A DNA stretch of 64,000 bases from Notospermus geniculatus (taxonomy: Eukaryota > Nemertea > Pilidiophora > Heteronemertea > Lineidae). The stretch lies in the NCBI GenBank assembly GCA_002633025.1, contig NMRB01000045.1, forward strand, positions 223,965 to 287,964, read 5' to 3'. The stretch's first letter is position 1; the number at the start of each line of letters is the position of its first letter. Positions 44,037-55,104 of this stretch are shown in pieces. A program made the position numbers and the translations under genes. The notes beneath the pieces were generated by a model. It was not told the origin of the DNA, did no database searches, and saw only the letters and a list, made by a program, of their open reading frames with translations.

Positions 44037-44701
44037 AACAACTTCTGATTTCCGTTTATTGATCTGCGCTTCTGCAGTCGAGCAGCATGAACGATGTTTA
44101 TCTGTGAATTTCTTCTGATTCGACGACTGGAGTTCTAGAACCTTATTGGCTGACTCCAATGCATCGGACAAACTGTCTATTTTGGATTGCGTTGCACTGG
44201 AGGTTGCCTGACCCAGTGCAACCAAAGTGTCCATTCTCTTCAAAATTCAGTTCAAAGTGTCCTCAAATACACCTGCATTGTATCACCACTCACAGAGTTT
44301 GGTAACGAGATTTTATCATTCTTCTTGTCTCTGGGAGGTTTGTCCTTTCCAACAGCGGAGGTATATCCTTTGTTGTCAGGTAGGTCACACTCACCAAGCG
44401 CGTTTGCTACATTGTCACTACTTGGTCGCCTGTGTAACACAGTGTTGGATATGTCAACTGTATTGCTCGCATTCTGACACTGCTCACATTTGAATACAAC
44501 CGACTCATTTTCAATTAAGGGAGCCAGCTCATCATTGGAAAGACCAGTAGGCCTACACACATAATGCAGCCACCCATTGCACAGAGAGCACTGAATCATA
44601 TCGTTATTATTAGCTGACTTGCACTCCAAGTGGGAACACGAGACGGTTTCGCTAATAGTATCGTCACGAGTACTGGAGGGAATGTTTTTTCTATCAGGCA
44701 T
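44037..44701 (-). pseudogene. PHD-finger ORF, possibly retrotransposon ORF1, interrupted by the TRIM
   Basis: From a Met at 44701 the frame encodes a C4HC3 PHD-type finger: C-x4-C, then MIQCSLC, WLHYVC, and FKCEQC about 20 residues later. It then has a Lys/Asp-rich linker ending at 44252. A neighbouring frame (44243-44037) continues with a coiled-coil segment (SKIDSLSDALESANKVLEL) and runs straight into the TRIM insertion, so one frameshift is needed. A PHD finger followed by a coiled coil is a known layout of ORF1 in some CR1-like non-LTR retrotransposons, but a chromatin protein is also possible. No reverse transcriptase is seen. Confidence 0.55.
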
Positions 44702-45336
44702 GACCGTGCCCCTTCTTTCATTGTTAAGGATCTGCTTTGGTATTAGTGTATCATCAAGAAGTAATAGATGAGGCAAATGATCGATATGCCATAGCACATA
44801 CACCAAAAATTCTAGTACAAGAAAATTCGTATCACTGTACTGATATTTTGTAAAGAAGAATTCAATGAATTTTGTCAAATGAACATTCCTTACGTGCTTT
44901 AGATGAGTGGTCACTGTCTGACAGAAATGCACTGGATGCACATGATGCACATGTGCATCATGTGTCATATCATTACTGACTATGTCAACAGACTCGCGGA
45001 CAGTTCCTCCATTGCAGCCTTATGAAGAACTTCTTCATTGCAGCGGTAGTAGCATACCATGGGATGGAGAGTGAAACTAATATACTAAATAAATATACTA
45101 ATAAACAATATACATGTAGGTCATTACAGTGTCAGTTCGTTGAGCTGTACCATTCTGTTCACCCAATGATGGCGTAATGTGGTCTGTCTACATTGATTGG
45201 CTTTAGCAAATAATGTCATAATAATACATCTCTGCTATAAATTGGTAGATTAAAACTAAACTTACCACTGATGTTTCAAGTGTATTCTTTAGGTTAACCT
45301 GGTCATTGAAGATGTCCACTTCGAGGTTTTCCAGTT
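44702..45336. other. Open minus-strand extension and unassigned flank
   Basis: The frame of the PHD ORF stays open up to 44968. The segment includes a hydrophobic stretch (FLVLEFLVYVLWHIDHL) that does not resemble a normal ORF1 start. I cannot say if it is coding. 44969-45336 shows no gene. Confidence 0.3.
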
Positions 45337-45468
45337 TCACTTGTTGACATAGTTGTCACGTATTTGCTTTGCGGAGTCACTCCACATCTTGCACATCACA
45401 GTAGCTACATCAGGTTCAAGAGACACATCCTTTCGTTTCCAGTTAGGGCCGACTTTAAGTGGTGAAAC
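45337..45468 (-). CDS. Isolated 3' exon, unknown protein
   Basis: Acceptor TTAAAG|GTTTCACC followed by 43 codons and TGA. The product (VSPLKVGPNWKRKDVSLEPD... ending RDNYVNK) is well-formed but not recognised. It may be the last exon of the gene whose upstream pieces lie at 46914-47780, which is inference from strand and order only. Confidence 0.35.
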   Translation of the reverse strand, partial: VSPLKVGPNWKRKDVSLEPDVATVMCKMWSDSAKQIRDNYVNK

Positions 45469-46913
45469 CTTTAAAGTAAAGATATTCAGGTTACCACTGC
45501 AACTCTATTTTGGTGATCACAGCAACCTTTATCTGGCAACCACTGCAACTTCCTGATTGCCAGATTTAGTCGCCAGATTAAGATTGCTAAACATTCCTAT
45601 ACACTGCGAAATTCATTTTACTCTACTGTGGGATTCCGAAATCATTTCTGGTTTGATAGGTGAACTTAATTGTCAGTAACATTGAATTTTCACGATATAC
45701 ATGTATAATGGCTCTCCATCAGTAACGACCTGTTCACTCATGCACCCGTTCATGACCGTGGCCTTGAGTACGTTCTCCTTCATCTTGGCTACCAAGGGTT
45801 GTGACATCGCTCCGCCCTCCGACTACGCTCGCACAAACCCTTGGCATCTTTCGCAGTCATCACCTGTATTTCACTGGCTGTTCTGTTACCACCCCTCCGT
45901 TCAATACGCATTTGGTACCATCACATTTAGTCTTTTTATTTCAAATAGATATGTCATTATATAGTGTTTATTGACTTATCTCATCATTTAGGAACTGCTA
46001 CTTAATCATTATTTTTAACCATTAATTGGAAGAAATCCCCGATACCAGGACATCCCCGTAAGACTTATCGATGGAAGAGCTAATAAAATTCACGGCTCAG
46101 CAAGTACACGTGGGCTGACAATTAGCCCCGACTGGTACAATTCACTGGCTGCTTCCCATTTTTTTACTCACGAGTGCTTTCTTTCCATCAATAAAAGTAT
46201 CCAATGCCTGTCGTTGCAGCAGATTCAAACTCTGAATCAGGAAAATCAGGCCTTGAAATCGCGAATCGCTCGCTATCATGCTGCAGCATTCGCCATGTTG
46301 TTTTCTGTTACCTCGTTCCTAGTTCCTACGCAAGTAGATTGCAGTACTNTTTCCAAATTTTTGATGCAGGAATACGACCAACAAGATATACTTTCATGTG
46401 AAAGAAACCGTGTTAAAATTGGCCTAGTTGTATTTGAAATATTCAAGGTATCAGGTGGGGATAAACTTTTGTCAAAGACTGTACATGTTCCGCTCCGTCA
46501 AAAATAACTATACCGTTCCGGGGATAATAACTACCCCTTCACACCATATGAAATTGTTGGTTAGGATGCCCTTAATCGCACCGAACACCTCTTTTGGGGT
46601 CGCAAGTGTAACTATACAAAAATGCCTGACTGAGTTCTTCATCCTCCTGATGATAACTTTGTGCAGGAGGACAAGGTAGTCTTGTACTATTGATTTCAGC
46701 TAAAGCAAAAGAGAAGAATACCCGTGGTTAAAAGTATACCATACACAATTTACCTACTTCTGTTGGCACGGCATAATAATACTCTATAATCTCCTTTTTT
46801 CTGGTCACTCCAGGCAAAATCATAGCAACTCCCAGTTATGAATATTTCAGATAGCCCATAACAACGTGTGCAAAGGTAGGCCTACGCCCAGTTTGGTTGG
46901 ATTTGGGGTGTAC
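45469..46913. other. No recognisable gene
   Basis: Possible intron sequence of a minus-strand gene (exons at 45337-45468 and 46914 onward). No domain was found. A single N lies at 46349. Confidence 0.35.
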
Positions 46914-47140
46914 CTTTCATTGCCATTGGTGAAGTAGAGGTGTTTGGTCCGCCCTCAGTCATGTCAGTTGGCTCCAAGTCCAGGAGGAGTGGTGCAGCTA
47001 GGCCTTCTGTTGTTTGGAATGGTTGGGCTGTATCATTCCTGCATGATGATATTGATGGCACTGGCTGGCTTTCTATGCCACCTTTAATGCCTTCCCAGCT
47101 TGGGTCAGACTTGTTCATATCATCTTGGAATTTGTCCCAT
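46914..47140 (-). CDS. Possible exon, unknown protein
   Basis: Open to 46914, where AAAG|GTACAC could be a donor. It encodes a Trp-containing start (WDKFQDDMNKSDPSWEGIK) and a Ser/Thr/Pro-rich tail. It could be an internal exon of the same minus-strand gene as 47226-47780. No family was recognised. Confidence 0.3.
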
Positions 47141-47225
47141 ACCGTGTAAAGGTGTTGTTACTATGTTGTACACCTTTGTATGCTTTAGTCGAGTGTCCGT
47201 TTCCCTAATCTAATTTCTGATACTT

Positions 47226-47780
47226 TCACACGTTGTATAATAAGGTGTTGTCAATTTTTTTAGAGTTTCCGTAAATTACTGGTGTCACAGCATGTTCTTC
47301 GTTCAGGAAACTGTACTGAATCAACACAATGTTTTCAACCTTGCCATTTACTGTGACAGAGTCAATCCTTTTTCTGACATCGGAAGAAGAGCCGAGTTTA
47401 AAAAACTCTCGTCGAACAGTTATCTGTTCTTTCCCACGATCACTTATTGCAAGTTTGTCATCGGTGTAACTGGCATGAAAGTTATACCTCTTATTTCCAA
47501 GGTTCTTCCAAGCCCCCATATCATCACACTTGTAGTCCAATCTCTGCTTCAGACAAGTCGAATCAACCAAGAAGGTGACATTTGTCTCAATCAAAACTGG
47601 TTGGACAGATGCAACCCTTCCTGAAGGTGCAATAAGCAACAGGTTGATGACTTCCTTTTGCTTCGAGACATCCTTGGCACTACTATACACTGGCAGATTT
47701 TTATATCCCTGGGAGTACTCCATCACGTCTCTGTCCACAGTCACTGTTTCTTTAGATGGTTCATCAATGCCATCGCTCAC
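47226..47780 (-). CDS. Member of a multicopy invertebrate protein family, function unknown
   Basis: 184 codons. Key stretches are VTFLVDSTCLK, YKCDDMGAWKNLG, and a C-terminal IVLIQYSFLNEEHAV and YGNSKK. I recall the same order (a Cys-Leu strand, then KxDDMGxW, then VQYxF followed by HGNxK) in uncharacterised, high-copy genes of cnidarians, lancelets and echinoderms. Those are probably transposon-associated, but I know no function. It is one uninterrupted frame with a natural stop at 47226. Confidence 0.45.
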   Translation of the reverse strand: MSDGIDEPSKETVTVDRDVMEYSQGYKNLPVYSSAKDVSKQKEVINLLLIAPSGRVASVQPVLIETNVTFLVDSTCLKQRLDYKCDDMGAWKNLGNKRYNFHASYTDDKLAISDRGKEQITVRREFFKLGSSSDVRKRIDSVTVNGKVENIVLIQYSFLNEEHAVTPVIYGNSKKIDNTLLYNV

Positions 47781-48854
47781 TGTAACGGCGGCTTACAGGG
47801 CGGAGGCGCCACAACAATCTCGGTGCAATCCGGTTTGAGTCGTCGTTTGTCATACTAACATGCCGGATTGAAAAACCATTTTCACTTGCTTCACATGCTT
47901 AATCCTGCTGCATTTCTTTCCCTTTCTTTTACTGCTCACACACTATCTTGGCAGCGTGTGGTGCGCAGCACACGTAAATTGCCTTGCTTTCCTCTGAAAT
48001 GTTATTCAAGTTGTAAGAAATTGAGGACTGCATGGTTTCTTTTCTGTTTTTGCGTTGCAAATCACCTAGTATAGTCAGTAGACCGTTTGGTTCTGGCTCA
48101 AAACATTAACTTCAAAAGCCAAAACGTCTAATCAATGAACCACAAAGAAATCTTTCTGACTGGCGGAGTCACCAGCATTAGCAGCAACCTGGCGATATAC
48201 TACATAACAATGATAAACATAATACAATACATGACTGCCAAGTTGTGGAATAAATCCCGCTACATCCTGTACAGTGAGTTCAAGCGGTGCATCCCAATCA
48301 AGACAATTCTCTGGAAAACATGGGGGAATTGGTTTAGGGCATATAAGAAAGTCTCCAGTGTATCAGTTGCCCCTATTTCACCTGTGAGTGGTGTTCTGAG
48401 CACTCACTCAGCTATACATGCTGTTCAGAATTTCTAGGCCATCCACCCGGCCATCCATCCCTGATTGTTGGCTGCCTGCACGATGATAAACAAGCAACCT
48501 CAGTACGTTTTGAATGCAACCTTAAACTAGGGATAGGTATATTTATTATAAAGAATATAAAGTGGTAGAGATTAAATTAGAGTACGGATGGACCTATCAC
48601 TGGCCCATGTTGTGGACCAATGACATCTTTAACTACGGTCTCAACAGAAGCCCTGATGCCTACGTCGGCTCTGGGAATAGGAAGCCTGATGCAGTGGATG
48701 CGTCGTCTTCAGTCCCACCGGGGTTGACCTGTTCCTCAGCAGGACCTCTGTCGTCCTCATTTTGGACTTTTGCTGTGATCCGGAAGTTTACCATTATGAA
48801 GTAAAGAATTCAAGCGTTCCTTGCTTATGATCATGTCTTTAGAAGCAGGTTATT
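47781..48854. other. No recognisable gene
   Basis: Short frames only (for example 48135-48437 plus, without a domain). I see nothing nameable. Confidence 0.4.
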
Positions 48855-49660
48855 CGTCTTCAACCAAGTTAGGGCATTCTCCACCCTTGTCCTGGAGACG
48901 TTGAATTCCTTGCTCGTTTCATTTCTGCCTTTCCTTTTCGAACACGAATAACATTTAGTTCTTCTGGCAAACGAGGCAGGATTTTGCCAACTTCGTCAAC
49001 TGCATGCGGAAATGTAACACAGTGACCCTTTGCAGCAAGGCCACCATGCTTTAATAAATGCACATTTATCCCCGGCGAAATTCTGGTGATCAGTTATTGC
49101 TCCACAATGGTCAGGTTAGCCAGTTCAGGAGGTACATCGCCTGGATTCATGTTATTTTGGTCGAAAAACATTTTGATTGCGTTCTTTTTGTCCATGCTAC
49201 ACCTTCTGCAAATTCTGGGTTCTTGGACATCTTGAACTCGAGGCGTTGTTCATGGCAGATGGTACAGGCTCTGAAACTGTAGGTCGGACATTTGTTCCTT
49301 TTCAATCTGGCCTATTTTCTCCATTACCATGTTCACGTCCTGTGGCTTTGCGCCATTGTTGTATTGTGGACTAGCAGGGAGAGGGACTGATTCATTTTGC
49401 GGGTCAAGTCTCTGTTTTTAGCCCTCTGTTTCTTTTCATTGCGTTGTCTTTCAGTTCCTTTTGCCCGCTTTGTTCCAGCTTTCCTTCGAGCACCACCTTT
49501 TCCTGACTCGGGTGGCAGATTTGTGTCATCTTCTCTCTCTTGCTCATCACCACCATTGTTGCGATTGACAGGTGTCGGAACGGGAAGTGGAACTGGAATA
49601 TCAACTGGTGTCAGGAGACTGTTGTATCCGGCAACTGGCTGCTATACCCTTCAACCCAGA
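48855..49660 (-). pseudogene. Helitron-like ORF fragment (DUF6570-type region)
   Basis: In minus order: a basic Arg/Lys-rich N-terminal stretch (about 49600-49400); CRRCSMDKKNAIKMFFDQNN; NPGDVPPELANLTIVEQ, then an in-frame stop; INVHLLKHGGLAAKGHCVTF; AVDEVGKILPRLPEELNVIR; and after a frameshift ETSKEFNVSRTRVENALTW. This order (a CxxC finger, a PP.L..L...E segment, a KGHCVTFP motif, a LPRLPEE motif) is the region preceding the Rep/helicase of animal Helitrons. No Rep or helicase motif lies within range, so it is a fragment. Stops and a frameshift mark it as dead. Confidence 0.65.
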
Positions 49661-49937
49661 TAAAAAATTCATACTGTAGTATCTTTGCCGCAGCCTGGAT
49701 GTTACAGGCTGTTGCATAGCCATTCTTTGTTACCATTCTGCAGTAGTAGTCAATCATTGCTGTTTGCAATGTCATCATGGCAAAGCATAGGTCCGATGCT
49801 TGGAATTCCTCCCAGTTTGCATGGATATATGCGGCATAACTTATCAAGATTTGAAAAATGTACCTCGAAATAATGCATAGTGATACAGCATTACAGAGAA
49901 ACAATAGAATGGATTCAAAATGATGCAGAATGTACAC
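49611..49937 (-). pseudogene. Possible OTU-like segment upstream of the Helitron fragment
   Basis: Open frame with a helix-rich segment (YIHANWEEFQ... then NIQAAAKILQYEFFIWVEG). The pattern of a Trp-containing region followed by Q-A-A-A-x-x-L and a beta strand recalls OTU cysteine-protease domains, which some Helitron proteins carry. The active-site residues (Asp, Cys, His) are not clear, so this is tentative. Confidence 0.3.
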
Positions 49938-50177
49938 AAAGTGGGTAAAAATGTGACACTATAGAAAATCACAATGAAAAAGATGCTAAGTCAAAAAATA
50001 TCATTAATTGGCCTGGCATGCCTGGAAAGGGTTAAAATCGGTTCATTGGGACAAGCAACATGAATGCAAGCAAAATACTGTCAAAACACCCAACTGAATA
50101 AAACAATACAACACAACGGAACGGAACACAAAGGAAAAGGTTTAATGCATGCACAAATCAAACAATTTACAAAACTT
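49938..50177. other. No recognisable gene
   Basis: AT-rich sequence between the Helitron-like fragment and the SINE. Nothing further seen. Confidence 0.4.
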
Positions 50178-50440
50178 TACGTGGAGTGGTTCGAGTCTCC
50201 GACTAGCAGTCAGAGGATCCCAGGTTCGAATCCCACTGGGCGTGAGACTTTGGGCAAGTCTCTTTGCCTCACGGGCCTCTCTCCACCCAGGTGTATAAAT
50301 GGGTACCGGTCGGAAATGCTCGATTGTAGCGCTGAATGAGCAGCTCATCTGAGTTCTACTGAAAGGTTTCAGGATAGACTGGGGTTAAAGTGTAAAGTTG
50401 GATGACAACTCTACCGTAGTTGATATCAGACTATAAACCG
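50178..50440 (+). mobile_element. tRNA-derived SINE with a conserved central domain
   Basis: B box GGTTCGAATCCC and an A-box-like AGTGGTTCGAGTCTCC at about 50185 form a tRNA-like head. It is followed by GTGAGACTTTGGGCAAGTCT and CACCCAGGTGTATAAATGGG, a central domain I recognise from many marine-invertebrate SINEs. This is a different family from the SINE at 8688. The exact 3' end and target-site duplication were not resolved. Confidence 0.7.
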
Positions 50441-51069
50441 AAACTTTACAACCCAATTTGATAAGTACACTTTTGAAATATCATAAAAAGAACAATAATA
50501 AACATAAACATAATGAAAATGGTGGTACAAATTCAGAAGTTACTCATGGCACCAGTTGCACAATGTCGGAAGGTCTTCATTGGTGGCCACTTTTTACGGT
50601 TAATCCAATTATGATCAGGTTTTTATAAATGTAATCCGAAATGGTACTCCATGGTCAGCATATATCAGTTTGTAAAGCAAAAATGAAAACTCAGGAAGAC
50701 ACAAAAAATTGAGGGTAATTAGGGCCCTTAGGTCTTAATTGCTACCCCATGATATTTGGGGTAAAACAGTCAAACTCAGTAAAGGGAGCATTTACAGCAT
50801 GAATGTCACAGGTTAACTTAGTGGGGGGCCTAAATTCATGGGGTCCGACATTTAATGAGACTTTGTCCGACATTCACTTTCTTTCAGGAGGGTGATCACA
50901 TTTTGAACGAATTTGTAAAAACACTGGATAGGACTAGGCCTAGGTAGGTAGGCCCAATACATTGCATCCGTCATTCATTATGTAACCTACGTGTCTGACA
51001 TTTGGACAAATTACCCTAGGCCTACATGCCCTAGGGCCTACTTAGGCCTAGGCCTACGATAGGCGGCCA
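50441..51069. other. No recognisable gene
   Basis: Non-coding sequence ending in a GGCCTA-rich cluster (about 50930-51060). Confidence 0.4.
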
Positions 51070-51453
51070 TATAGATTTTAAGGAATCTGGAAAACAAGGA
51101 TCCCCAAGGAACCCTACGGGAATCCGGTCTGCAGTTCATGCCTCTTCTCATACCTACCTGCACACTTGAATGCACGTGATACTAGTATCAATGTGACATC
51201 CCTCCTGCACTGGTGAAAAATCAAAAGTGCTCCTGCAGACTGAACTCTTATCCCTGTGGTGCATATTTTGAACATGTAAGCCTATCGCAAAACAAACGTT
51301 TGTAGACGTTTTCATTTTTGGCGGACTCTTTCTACAGCGAATATACAATCATAATAATGTGTCGTTTTCTCATATCATTTGCGTTATTTGTAGTTAATTC
51401 CGTGGGGTTCCTTGGGGATCCTTGTTTTCCAGATTCCTTAAAATCTATATGGC
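51070..51453. mobile_element. Foldback/MITE with about 52-bp inverted ends
   Basis: ATATAGATTTTAAGGAATCT... and the downstream AAGGAACCCTACGG at the left pair with CCGTGGGGTTCCTTGGGGAT...CCTTAAAATCTATAT at the right (51398-51453). The 280-bp centre has no gene. Confidence 0.75.
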
Positions 51454-51739
51454 TACGATAGGCCCTACATTACCTGTACATAGTCCTAGGCCTACATGTG
51501 CACTGCATAGGCCTGTCAGTGCATGCCAGCATGGGCATGATGGGCAATGATTGATTTTACAAAATAGGCCTAGCTACATGTTTCAGGCATGATCGGCAGA
51601 CCTATCATAGTCTACCTAGGCCTACACAGCTATCTGATTGGAAATCAGAAAATCAGATCAGGCGTACCCGCTACTAGGCCCAGAACTTACCACCAATCTC
51701 TCCTATAACGGCTGGATAAGCCTTACTTTTGTACAATGC

Positions 51740-53065
51740 TTGTACCTCCACCGACTACGAATTCTTCAATCTTTTTCTTTGGCTTTTGAATTACGTTCAT
51801 GCTATCCAGATTTTGTCGTCTGACGAATGCATATTTCCCTAATTTTTCAAACCCATCGGTGTCATGCTCCGACTCGGAATCCGAGGAGCTGGTTATTGGC
51901 CTCCCCGCTATCCTCCTGCGCTTAGTCGTATCTCTGCCCTTTCCCTTGTTGCCCTTGCCCTTGGCATACGGGGTTGAGGAGGCATCGGGCCGCGCACCAA
52001 GGGCAAGGCCAGAGATTCCACTAGGAGGAGAAGGCGATTCTGGCCTTCGCCTCTTGCCGGCAGTTGAATGTCGCGCCTCTTTGGGGCTGGCCGACAAGGT
52101 CGACGCAACTGGCGACGAGGGCGGTGGGGGTGGCGACGGTGGTTCAGGTGGCGTGACGTCTGCAGTGTCTATCTCAGCGTCCAAACGCATAATCTTTTTA
52201 CCGCGTGCTTCCATGTCTCGGACGTATTCGTCTTCGGTGGCCTGGAGACGCTTGTTCTAAACCTTTATATTCTTTTCATGCTCCCGCATGGTGCTCAGGT
52301 CTTCCTTGGCCTCTTCGGACGTGTGGAAGTGCACTCGCAAGTGATTATCCAGGTGGAACAACTGGGCATCACACAGGTCGCATTCGCAGTGCTTCCGCAC
52401 GCGCTTTTTGCGCGACTCCTTAATCTCCCGCGCACGGCGCTGATCATTGCGGAAGGCTTGCATGTCCGTAACGTGGTGCACATTTCTCTTATGCCGCCAC
52501 AGTTGGTTCGTGCGATCTCCTTATCGCACAAGTCGCATCTTTTTTAAGGCACCTTTGCACTCTTGGGCGCCTCCTTCTCTGGCGGTGCCGGGGGTGGAGG
52601 CGTTTCCCGCGCATTGTCCTGCTCTACCACGTGCTCCACCGCTGGAACGTCAGCAGTGCGGGGGGCCTCGTCTGTTTGCGCCGACGTTGAGGCGGTATGC
52701 ATCACAGGCGTTTGCGTTTCCTGATCCGTTGTTGGTGCTTCCGGCGGAATCAGCAGGAAATCTCACGTCTGCATGGCGAAGTCATGCGCACTAGGTGGAG
52801 CCGGTGGCGGAGTCGGAGAATGCACAGGAGAGGCAGGCGGTGGGGGAGGTGACCCCTGATATTCTCGGCCAGATGAAGCAGCTNNNNNNNNNNNNNNNNN
52901 NCCCCCCCCCCCCCCAAATACCGGGCTTGGCTCTATCGTACCTGGCCAGAGGCCTGCAATGTGTCTTCCATACCTGTCCGGCCACCCTCCCCTCCACGAG
53001 AAATACGGTGGGATATACCCACGGCACAGCCTAGCGTGGTACTTGGGGAGGGCGGCAGCCAGCAT
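51740..53065 (-). pseudogene. C2H2 zinc-finger, proline-rich protein, degenerate
   Basis: On the minus strand: a Pro/Ser-rich N-terminal part (crossing the N gap at 52884-52901); a first C2H2-like finger RCDLCDKEIARTN then, after a one-base shift, LWRHKRNVHHVTD; a basic helix (QRRAREIKESRKKRVRKH); a second finger CECDLCDAQLFHLDNHLRVH; then EEAKEDLSTMREHEKN. After an in-frame TAG (52259) it continues in the same frame with TEDEYVRDMEARGKK, a Pro-rich segment and an acidic Ser-rich tail ending near 51723. One more in-frame TAA lies just before the first finger. Two stops plus one frameshift in otherwise coherent coding sequence indicate a recently dead copy or poor assembly. The GC content is well above its neighbours. 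Family unknown. Confidence 0.6.
52884..52901. other. Short gap (18 N) followed by poly-C
   Basis: N run followed by fourteen C. The assembly is uncertain here, so the protein frame across it is not reliable. Confidence 0.95.
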
Positions 53066-53432
53066 GAGCTAAGGTCAATTCCCTTAGAAAACACATGACT
53101 AGAAAACATGCAGACATGCCTCATGTTTCAATAACAAAAATGATGGAATTGACACTTCTCTGCTAGATTTCAATGACATGAATGAGTTCATGATGGCGTT
53201 CGTGAAGTAACGGCGCATGAATGTGTCATATGCATGAGATGTGCGTTCTCTCTTCCGGGCTTGTCTGCTATCTCAAAGCAGCTATCTTGCAGAAAGCAGA
53301 GCAATCCACTCTGAACTTTGGCTAGGTGATATCATACACAAAATATATCGCAAAAGCCGGGGACAATGCTGCCCCAAGGTACTGCACTCCTTCACTAAAA
53401 TCCTCTTGCGTTCCGCCACCACAATTACTTAC
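53066..53432. other. No recognisable gene
   Basis: Between the zinc-finger pseudogene and the exon pair. No feature found. Confidence 0.4.
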
Positions 53433-53718
53433 TTGACTGTTGAGCCATCGGTCTCATCTTGTTGTGTGACAATTAGTATGGTCGGTTCTTGGATCTCCGT
53501 CTTCACACCAATTTCTTCTGCTGGGGCACCAGCCTACAAATATGACGAATGATATTTTAGATAGAGTATATTATGTCTGACTATGTACTAATCTGATCTA
53601 GATTTACCTTCATGGGGAGAAACTGAACACTTGAAACCACTTCCCTAAGAGCAATGGTGCTGCCACAGGAACAGGCTAATATGGCTGATTCCAAGTCACG
53701 ACGACGGATGCTGCACCA
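53433..53718 (-). CDS. Two phase-matched exons of an unrecognised gene
   Basis: Exon a is 53718-53608 (acceptor CTGAAG, 37 codons, donor AAG|GTAAAT) and exon b 53533-53433 (acceptor TTTGTAG, donor AA|GTAAGT). Joining is phase 0. The product is WCSIRRRDLESAILACSCGS..., FLPMK, then AGAPAEEIGVKTEIQ and LIVTQQDETDGSTVK. The first exon has a helix-turn pattern; the second is acidic and flexible. No family was recognised. The clean splice sites make real exons likely, though flanking exons were not found. Confidence 0.45.
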
Positions 53719-53871
53719 CTTCAGTTAAATTAAAAAGTTGAGTAGAAAATGAATCTATCCTGCCAAGTTATTTATTAACTATAACAGTCAAGATATAAAA
53801 ATTCATCAACAACAACAACAACAATATATATGATATGAACCAAGTTTCAAGATGGTAGTCCTGCAAACATA

Positions 53872-54262
53872 CAGTAAAATCACCTTTTATTGGTGGTGTT
53901 CAGAATTTCTGTAGGCCCTGGTTTTGAAGGTATTTGAGGGCCAGAATGGGGGGATTATGTGGTTAACTTTGATTAAATTGTGTGATCAGTGAAGCAGACA
54001 CAAAACGGCTATGAGAGGTGTTGATTTCAAGGTCGGCATTTTTATTAGGTGCTCTTTAATGCCTATAGTATTCTTGTTTGTCAAATGTGTGCACTGTGAT
54101 CATGGTGATCACATTTCAGTACCAACCACACTCCACGAACTTTCTTCACAGTTCATGGTTCAGCAGTTCCAAAGAAGTACCACCCCCATTCTGGCCCTCA
54201 AATACCTTCAGAACCAGGACCTACAGAAATTCTGAGCACCACCAAAAAAGGTGATTTTACTG
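53872..54262. mobile_element. Palindromic MITE with TA flanks
   Basis: CAGTAAAATCACCTTTTATT at the left is inverse to the right end ...AAGGTGATTTTACTG, bounded by TA on both sides. The arms of about 90 bp include TTCTGTAGGCCCTGG and GAGGGCCAGAATGGG. The centre carries GTGATCATGGTGATCAC. TA flanks and this end type suggest a Tc1/mariner-related non-autonomous element. Confidence 0.8.
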
Positions 54263-54339
54263 TATTACAAGATGATAATGGAAGATGAATGCCACATCAG
54301 TGGTCATCGTGCTTGGCAAGGCCAAACGAAGAATCAAAT

Positions 54340-54431
54340 GGAGAAAATTTCCTTCTGATCAGTCAGTGGACTGACCTAGGACCTTGGAGAAAATTTCCTT
54401 CTGATCAGTCAGTGGACTGACCTAGGACCTA
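54340..54431 (+). repeat. 46-bp tandem duplication
   Basis: GGAGAAAATTTCCTTCTGAT... at 54340-54385 is repeated at 54386-54431. It is followed by a 17-bp doublet TATACGAACAGTTTCAG. Confidence 0.9.
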
Positions 54432-54986
54432 GGGGTATACGAACAGTTTCAGTATACGAACAGTTTCAGATAAGCAATGAAGGATAACAGGCAGGGATGA
54501 CACCAACTTACATCATTTGTCTGCTATTACAGAATCCTGCAAAAGATCATTAACATTAACAATAAAAGACCGTGTAAATGCAAATGTTCTACTAGTCATC
54601 TACTCTGTGAGGTCATTATTGAAAATGAACTTCATTGATAGCACTTGTGGTATTCAATACATGTAATAACAGATGGGACACAAAACCCACCAATAAGAGC
54701 TGTTATTTTTAGTCAGTTTACCAATTGGAGTCACCACAGTCCAAAACAATGCCTAGCATACCCCAGTCCACTAGAACTTTGCTGTCAGTGTCATGACTAA
54801 TGGATATCCTAGCTCGATAGAGGGCAGCGCACCGAAAGCTGGTCCCAATACAATGGATGCCTTTTGTGTGAAACGGATCAGGACCGGGCTGTTAGTTTCA
54901 TTTCAATAGTTTTAACCACTTGTGACACCTATTGACAAAGTTGGCCAGGGTGCCTATTCCGTACACTTTGCTGCAGATCCAAAGTC
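54432..54986. other. No recognisable gene
   Basis: Non-coding by inspection; no repeat partner in this window. Confidence 0.4.
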
Positions 54987-55104
54987 CTACTGTTTCTTGC
55001 CACAATTATTGTCAATATACTTCACCCTCTGTGCCACGACAGCATGAACTGGGGAGGGAGAGTCTTTTGTGTGGGAGAGCTGCCGAAATGCTTCATCACG
55101 TGTC
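54987..55104 (-). CDS. Isolated terminal exon, unknown protein
   Basis: Acceptor TTTCTTTCAG|G, then 38 codons and TAG: TRDEAFRQLSHTKDSPSPVH... ending YIDNNCGKKQ. The strong acceptor and balanced composition argue for a true last exon, but I do not recognise the protein and found no upstream exon with matching phase. Confidence 0.4.
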
